DNA of 64,000 nucleotides from DSXF01 sp964387495 (GTDB taxonomy: Bacteria; Chloroflexota; Anaerolineae; Anaerolineales; Villigracilaceae): the NCBI GenBank assembly GCA_964387495.1, contig CAYLXB010000011.1, forward strand, positions 7,351 through 71,350, read 5' to 3'. The position numbers and the translations under genes are program-made. The notes beneath the pieces were generated by a model. That model saw only the letters and a list, made by a program, of their open reading frames with translations. It had not been told where the DNA came from and made no database searches. Position 1 is the stretch's first letter. Every line of letters starts with the position of its first letter. Below are positions 59,713-64,000 of this stretch, piece by piece.

Positions 59713-60285
59713 TCAGGATGACGTGCTGCCAATCAGTTCGACGGCATCGATTTCGTTCCAGTCCTGGACCACGCTCTGGTCGAGCGTGATGCGGACAACA
59801 TTCACCGGGGTGGAAATGCCGCTGACGGGAATGGACAGGGTGTAGGGGCAGGTATCCAGCAGAACGGGGGAAGCAGTATAGACGGTGGTGTAATTCCCGG
59901 AGGTATCCTTGACTTCGACTTTGACGATGGAGCCGGGATTATAGGATTGGTGGATGTTGATCGTGGAGGGAACAACGGCCAGAGAGTAGCCGACTTCCAG
60001 CCAGTCCTGCCCGGAACTGCTGGAGGAGGCCCAGGCTGTGATGGTATCGCCGCACTCGAGGGTGTTGGGCGCACCGGTGGCCTGGCGGGCGGACCAGTCG
60101 GAACTGCCGTACTCGGAACTGGCGGAGGCGGTGGCGGCCCACTGGCGCAGGTCTGTGCCGGCGCTGGAACCGCCAGCGGCTCCCCCACCGCTTGCGGGCG
60201 CACCGCCGCCAAAGGTACCACAGGCCAGGGCGGCGAGGAGGATGACCGAAAGGCCAACCATGAGGCGCAACTTGTTCTTGTACAT
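59713..60285 (-). CDS. Lipoprotein with discoidin-like beta-sandwich
   Basis: 190 residues. Signal peptide with lipobox LAALAC (about residue 22), Gly/Ala/Ser-rich linker, then a domain with WAATASASSEYGSSDWSA, DWLEVGYSL, and a closing WNEIDAVEL. The order is like F5/8-type-C (discoidin) carbohydrate or surface binding domains, with a Cys pair (GAPNTLECGD and DTCPYTL) likely bridged. The ATG at 60285 follows AAAGGAGAA. Function unknown; surface attachment or glycan binding is plausible. Confidence 0.7.
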   Translation of the reverse strand: MYKNKLRLMVGLSVILLAALACGTFGGGAPASGGGAAGGSSAGTDLRQWAATASASSEYGSSDWSARQATGAPNTLECGDTITAWASSSSSGQDWLEVGYSLAVVPSTINIHQSYNPGSIVKVEVKDTSGNYTTVYTASPVLLDTCPYTLSIPVSGISTPVNVVRITLDQSVVQDWNEIDAVELIGSTSS

Positions 60286-60503
60286 AGTGTTCTCCTTTCG
60301 AAAGCAGAACGTGCCCAGAGAGAGCACCGCCTGCTGAAAACACTATAGCATGAGCGAAAGGGGTAAATAAATAGGAATTCTGTCCCGGTTTGGATCTAAA
60401 TTGGATGCAGACAAAAGGGAAGGTATCATAAAATCTATGGCATAATTATGGCAAGCCGGCATGGAATCGGGCCGGCATTGTCTTTAATGATTATCACGTT
60501 CTC

Positions 60504-63500
60504 ATGTCTCATTACTTTACGCCTGCGGCAATCAGTTACCTGACCCAGTTCATCCTTTCTGCAACGGTCACTATTTATCTCAGCATGCGCCTGTACCGGC
60601 ACAAGGGATGGGATCTGCAAACCGGCCTGCTCCACGGTTTCTTTTTCGCTTTGACGGCCTTCACCGGATTATTGTTCCTGGACGCGACCCTGCTGCCGAC
60701 ACCGCGCCTGTACGTGGTCTACCTGGAAAACAGTGTCCTGGGAATTGTCCTGGTACTGATACTCCAGTTTGCCTACCAGTTCCCGGAGGCGTTCCCCCAG
60801 CGCAAGCGGGAAGCCCGGGTTGTGCTGGCCCTGAGCCTGCTGTATACCGCGTATGAAGTCTATTACGCCGTCTACCGCTATTCTTTGCTGCTCAAGCAGG
60901 GCGATGTCGACTACCGGCCATTGATGCCGGATTATGCGCTGGCAGTCTTGATCCTGTTCGTGCCAATGGTCTTTTTTCGCCAGGCCGTGACGGCGGATGA
61001 GCGCAGCGTGCCCTGGCTGCGCAAGCTCTGGCAGCCGCAGGGGATGGGGGCGCAGCGGGCGCGCGATTTTGGCCTGACCTACCTGATCCTGGTCGGGTTG
61101 GGCATCATCAATGTGCTGCGGGCGCTGTCCGTCGTTTCGGCAACGGTCTACAATATCTCCCTGTCCATGGGCATCCTGGCCGCTTTGTGGTTGTTCTCCA
61201 TCGTTTATCTCAACTACATAACGGACCGCACCTCATTCCTGGCCAGGATTTCGGGCCTGACACTTGTGCTGCTGCTGGCCATGATGGGAACGATCGGCTG
61301 GATCCTGGCACCTGTGCGGGCTGCCGGTTACCGGCCGGCGCTCAGCGATCACCAGACGCTCCGGTTCGTGCCCAACGGCAAGGGCGGTTATGATGTTTCC
61401 GAGGTCCCCTTCCGTTTCGAAACCAAGCTGGGGGAGCGGCTGAAGCTGAGCTCTTACCAGAGTGTGCTGCGCAGCCAGCCGGTGGATTTCGATTTCGAGT
61501 TTTTTGGCCGGGACTATTCGACAATCTACGTCAGCAACTCGGGCCTGCTCAGGATGGACCAGGCGCTCTACCATCCCAACCTGCAAAACAATTACGGCTC
61601 TTTCCCGGGGATCTTTCCGCTGCTGGTGGACCTGGAGCCAATGGACAGCGGCGGTGTGTATGCCCGGGTGGAGGCGGAGCGGCTGGTGGTGACTTGGGAT
61701 CATGTGCCGGCACTGTATGAACCGGAGTCTGTATTCACCTTCCAGACCATCCTGTACCATGACGGCAGTTTCGAGATCACCTACAACGGCCTGCCGAATC
61801 CCATTATGTTTCACCCGGATGACGCTCCCTCCACCAACCCCTGGCTGAGAGGCATCACCCCCGGGCCGGGGGAGTCCCCGGTACAGACCGCCGACCTGGC
61901 GCAAGCCGGCCAGATCGGGCCGCAGGGTGCGGTGCAGGATCTTTACATGGGTTTCCGGCAACACCTCAACCATGCTTTAAGATCACTGGCCTGGCTGGTG
62001 CTGGCAGGCAGCCTGCTGATCATCACCGGTTTGCCGCTTATCCTGCGCAAGAGCTTCAGCCAGCCTCTGGAACGGTTGGTGGCAGGCATCCGGGAAGTGG
62101 ACGACGGGAACCTGGATGTCCAGGTGCCGGTATACAGCCATGATGAGATCGGCATGCTGACCCAATCTTTCAATGGCATGGTGACCTGGCTGCACGAACT
62201 GGTAGGGGGCCTGGAGAAACGGGTTGCAGAACGGACGGCAGAACTCTCCACAGCCAACGAGGAACTACGGATCGAAATTGCCGAGCATACAGCCGCCCAG
62301 GCGGAAGTGATCGCACAGCAGCGCCATCTGGCAGCCAGCGAGGAACGCGAACAGTTGAGCCGCGGCCTGCACGATGGGCTGGGACAGGTATTCAGTTATG
62401 TCAGCGTGCAGACCCAGGCCGCTTTACAGCTCCTGGAAAAAGGCGATGTGCGAGCGGTGCAAAGCACACTGGAAAGCGTTTCGCGGGTAATACAGGATGC
62501 GCATGCCGACCTGCGGGGGCAGATCCTGGACCTGCGTGAGAGCGCAGAGACACGCGGGGGATTCATCGCGAGCCTCCAGTCGAGCCTGGAGAAGTTCCAG
62601 CAGAGCTGGAATGTCAAGATCCGTTTCAGCCCGCCCGAAAACATGCCAAAACTCCCGGCGGCGGTCGAGGACCAGATCCTGAGGATCATCCTGGAGGCGC
62701 TGGTCAACATCCGCAAGCATGCCCAGGCGCAGCAGGTGGATGTGCTGATCACCTTCCTGGCAGGCGAGATGGTGGTCATGGTCAGCGACAACGGCCAGGG
62801 CTTCGAGCTGGAGCAGACTCCCGGCAAGGAGGAGGGGCACTTTGGGCTGGGTATCATGCGTGAGCGTGCCGGGCTAATCGGGGCACGGCTGGAGGTGCGC
62901 TCGGCGCCGGGGAAGGGCACACAGGTGCTGGTGTACATTCCTCACGCCCCCTCCCCTGCCTCGTCCCTGCAGGTCGAGGGCGTGGAATTATCCAGCCTGC
63001 GCCTGCTGCTGGTGGACGATCACTCGCTTTTCCTGGAAGGGCTGCAAAACATGCTGACGGCGCGCGGCCTGGTCGTGATCGGCAGGGCATTCAATGGGCT
63101 GGAGGCCCAGGAACAGGCGCAGAAACTGCGGCCGGATATCATTCTGATGGATTTGAATATGCCGCTCTGCAACGGGCTGGAAGCAACGCGGGCCATCAAG
63201 GCGGCCAACCCGGAGATCAAAATCGTGATCCTCACCATGGCCGAGGAGATGGAAACCCTGTACCAGGCCCTGCAGGCAGGGGCTTCCGGTTTTATGCTCA
63301 AGCGTGCCAGCGCGAATGAGGTCTGCACACACCTGGCAGAAGTGGCCCAGGGGGCAACGTTCATCCCGCCTGAGCTGGCCGTGCGCGTGGTGGCCGAATT
63401 CGACCGCCGCGGACCGGTCGCCCGGGAGCAGGAAAAGGATGCAGCTCCCAACCTGTCTTCCCAGCAGTGGAAGATCCTGCAGCGCGTGGCGCAGGGGCTG

Positions 63501-63659
63501 ACCTACAAGGAAGTCGCGGCAGAACTGTTCATCTCGGAGAAGACCGTCAAGTACCATATGGGGCAGGTACTGGAGCGGCTGCAAATGCGCAACCGGGCCC
63601 AGGCGATCGCCTATGTCCAGCAGCGCGGCAGGCAGGCGGCGGCGCCGGAGGACAGATGA
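60504..63659 (+). CDS. Single-chain sensor kinase - receiver - LuxR HTH protein
   Basis: 1051 residues. About seven membrane helices (1-270), then an extracytoplasmic NIDO-like beta sandwich (about 285-490: TIYVSNSGLLRMD, LVVTWDHV, YHDGSFEITYNG), an eighth helix (about 495-515), HAMP, a HisKA_3 domain with His623 (SRGLHDGLGQ), HATPase (EALVNIRKHA, DNGQGFELEQ), a receiver with Asp883 (ILMDLNMP), and a LuxR-type HTH (about 975-1035, LSSQQWKILQRVAQGLTYKEVA). It is a complete NarX/NarL-type system in one membrane-bound chain. No ribosome binding site; a GCCGGC repeat lies upstream. Confidence 0.93.
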   Translation: MSHYFTPAAISYLTQFILSATVTIYLSMRLYRHKGWDLQTGLLHGFFFALTAFTGLLFLDATLLPTPRLYVVYLENSVLGIVLVLILQFAYQFPEAFPQRKREARVVLALSLLYTAYEVYYAVYRYSLLLKQGDVDYRPLMPDYALAVLILFVPMVFFRQAVTADERSVPWLRKLWQPQGMGAQRARDFGLTYLILVGLGIINVLRALSVVSATVYNISLSMGILAALWLFSIVYLNYITDRTSFLARISGLTLVLLLAMMGTIGWILAPVRAAGYRPALSDHQTLRFVPNGKGGYDVSEVPFRFETKLGERLKLSSYQSVLRSQPVDFDFEFFGRDYSTIYVSNSGLLRMDQALYHPNLQNNYGSFPGIFPLLVDLEPMDSGGVYARVEAERLVVTWDHVPALYEPESVFTFQTILYHDGSFEITYNGLPNPIMFHPDDAPSTNPWLRGITPGPGESPVQTADLAQAGQIGPQGAVQDLYMGFRQHLNHALRSLAWLVLAGSLLIITGLPLILRKSFSQPLERLVAGIREVDDGNLDVQVPVYSHDEIGMLTQSFNGMVTWLHELVGGLEKRVAERTAELSTANEELRIEIAEHTAAQAEVIAQQRHLAASEEREQLSRGLHDGLGQVFSYVSVQTQAALQLLEKGDVRAVQSTLESVSRVIQDAHADLRGQILDLRESAETRGGFIASLQSSLEKFQQSWNVKIRFSPPENMPKLPAAVEDQILRIILEALVNIRKHAQAQQVDVLITFLAGEMVVMVSDNGQGFELEQTPGKEEGHFGLGIMRERAGLIGARLEVRSAPGKGTQVLVYIPHAPSPASSLQVEGVELSSLRLLLVDDHSLFLEGLQNMLTARGLVVIGRAFNGLEAQEQAQKLRPDIILMDLNMPLCNGLEATRAIKAANPEIKIVILTMAEEMETLYQALQAGASGFMLKRASANEVCTHLAEVAQGATFIPPELAVRVVAEFDRRGPVAREQEKDAAPNLSSQQWKILQRVAQGLTYKEVAAELFISEKTVKYHMGQVLERLQMRNRAQAIAYVQQRGRQAAAPEDR

Positions 63660-63691
63660 AGCATTCCCGGCACGATCCTTTTTCCTCAACC

Positions 63692-63735
63692 AGTCCCTGA
63701 AGGTCCAATTCCCTTCAGGGACTCTATTTAGACCT
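63692..63735 (+). terminator. Terminator of the hybrid kinase gene
   Basis: AGTCCCTGAAGG (63692-63703) pairs perfectly with CCTTCAGGGACT (63712-63723), then CTATTTAG and a T run. Confidence 0.82.
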
Positions 63736-63776
63736 TTTTTAGACTTAAGTCCAGTGCATTGGGGGGATGATTTTGA

Positions 63777-63782
63777 TATGCT
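63777..63782 (+). promoter_or_regulatory. Possible -10 box of the last gene
   Basis: TATGCT ends 6 nt before the ATG at 63789, the same spacing as the stronger leaderless promoters of the window. Weak on its own. Confidence 0.3.
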
Positions 63783-63788
63783 ATTCCC

Positions 63789-64000
63789 ATGGCGTTCAAG
63801 AAGGTTCTTCCTTATGGCGATTCGATCCTGATGGCGGGGCTGGTGGGCAGCCTGCAGGCGATGCAGGGGGTGGATGTGCTGCACCCGGAGGGGAGGCTGA
63901 GGCCGAGCGTGGAGCAACTGGTGCGGCTGGCGCCGGACCTGATCATCTTCGACCTGCGCGACCCGGAGAGCCTGTATGCCCTGCCGGTGTGGTGCAGCCT
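63789..64000 (+). CDS. Receiver-like protein, 3' end cut by the window
   Basis: About 70 residues visible: KKVLPYGDSILMAGLVGSL, then LRPSVEQLVRLAPDLIIFDL. The order (first strand, helix, LxPDLIIFDL with Asp in the phospho-acceptor position) is like a diverged response-regulator receiver. The acidic pair normally found after strand 1 is replaced by YGDS, so phosphorylation is uncertain. The ATG at 63789 has no ribosome binding site. Confidence 0.55.
   Translation, partial: MAFKKVLPYGDSILMAGLVGSLQAMQGVDVLHPEGRLRPSVEQLVRLAPDLIIFDLRDPESLYALPVWCS

Overview
The window reads as chromosomal DNA of a Chloroflexota bacterium, most likely class Anaerolineae. This is inferred from gene content: very large MalT-like LuxR regulators, a single-chain kinase/regulator/HTH protein, families of MinD-like ATPases, a rubrerythrin-VIT1 fusion, and a GC-rich genome with many small membrane proteins. 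No phage, IS element, CRISPR array or rRNA was seen. There is one tRNA, tRNA-Leu(CAA).

Layout. 1-10168 (all minus): two copies of a module, each a MalT-like regulator, a conserved spacer of about 145 nt and an 80-90 residue protein, with small multipass membrane proteins (DUF4386, DUF4405 and DUF6326 types) and a quinone-oxidoreductase-like dehydrogenase. 10830-25327: housekeeping genes (ssb, pepF, cysH, ychF, tRNA-Leu, glgC, a P2-type cation ATPase, glmS, a GNAT enzyme, ligA). 25451-39617: an unusual 14 kb signalling island. 39715-51538: nadD, MFS transporter, C45 acyltransferase, an ECF sigma/anti-sigma pair with a bactofilin-like membrane protein, rubrerythrin-VIT1, an alpha-oxoamine synthase, an M50-CBS protease and a second P2-type ATPase. 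51649-64000: TIR-TM-FGE fusion, FGE remnant, DUF4160/DUF2442 pair, FAD oxidase, YciI, Yip1, ferritin-like protein, YczE, an L7/L12-like peptide, RlmI, a lipoprotein, the hybrid kinase, and the start of a receiver-like gene.

The island at 25451-39617 is the best candidate for an undescribed system. It holds four paralogous MinD/ParA-like ATPases that all have Arg where the family has its signature Lys. It has two transmembrane Cache-HAMP sensors with no kinase or methyl-accepting output, and a cyclic-nucleotide-binding protein. These last three share the same C-terminal coiled-coil tail, so three different inputs (two extracytoplasmic, one second messenger) end in one short effector module. 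A tandem class III cyclase supplies a likely source of the messenger. Two paralogous small winged-helix proteins, a B-box/AN1-like zinc protein, a GNAT-like protein, an ATP/ADP-carrier-like transporter and a divergent ECF sigma / membrane anti-sigma / PrsW operon complete it. My inference is that the shared tail docks on or regulates the MinD-like ATPases.

Regulatory signals. Several genes have a TATAAT-like box 6-8 nt before the start codon and no ribosome binding site (both MalT-like regulators, ligA, the cyclase, and more weakly cysH, nadD, rlmI and the last gene), which suggests leaderless transcripts. A CRP-like palindrome lies at about -42 of a predicted glgC promoter. Strong hairpin terminators mark many operon ends. 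Starts were often moved inward from the longest ORF using ribosome binding sites, -10 boxes or paralogue alignment. No database search was possible, so family names rest on recognised motifs and remembered family patterns.
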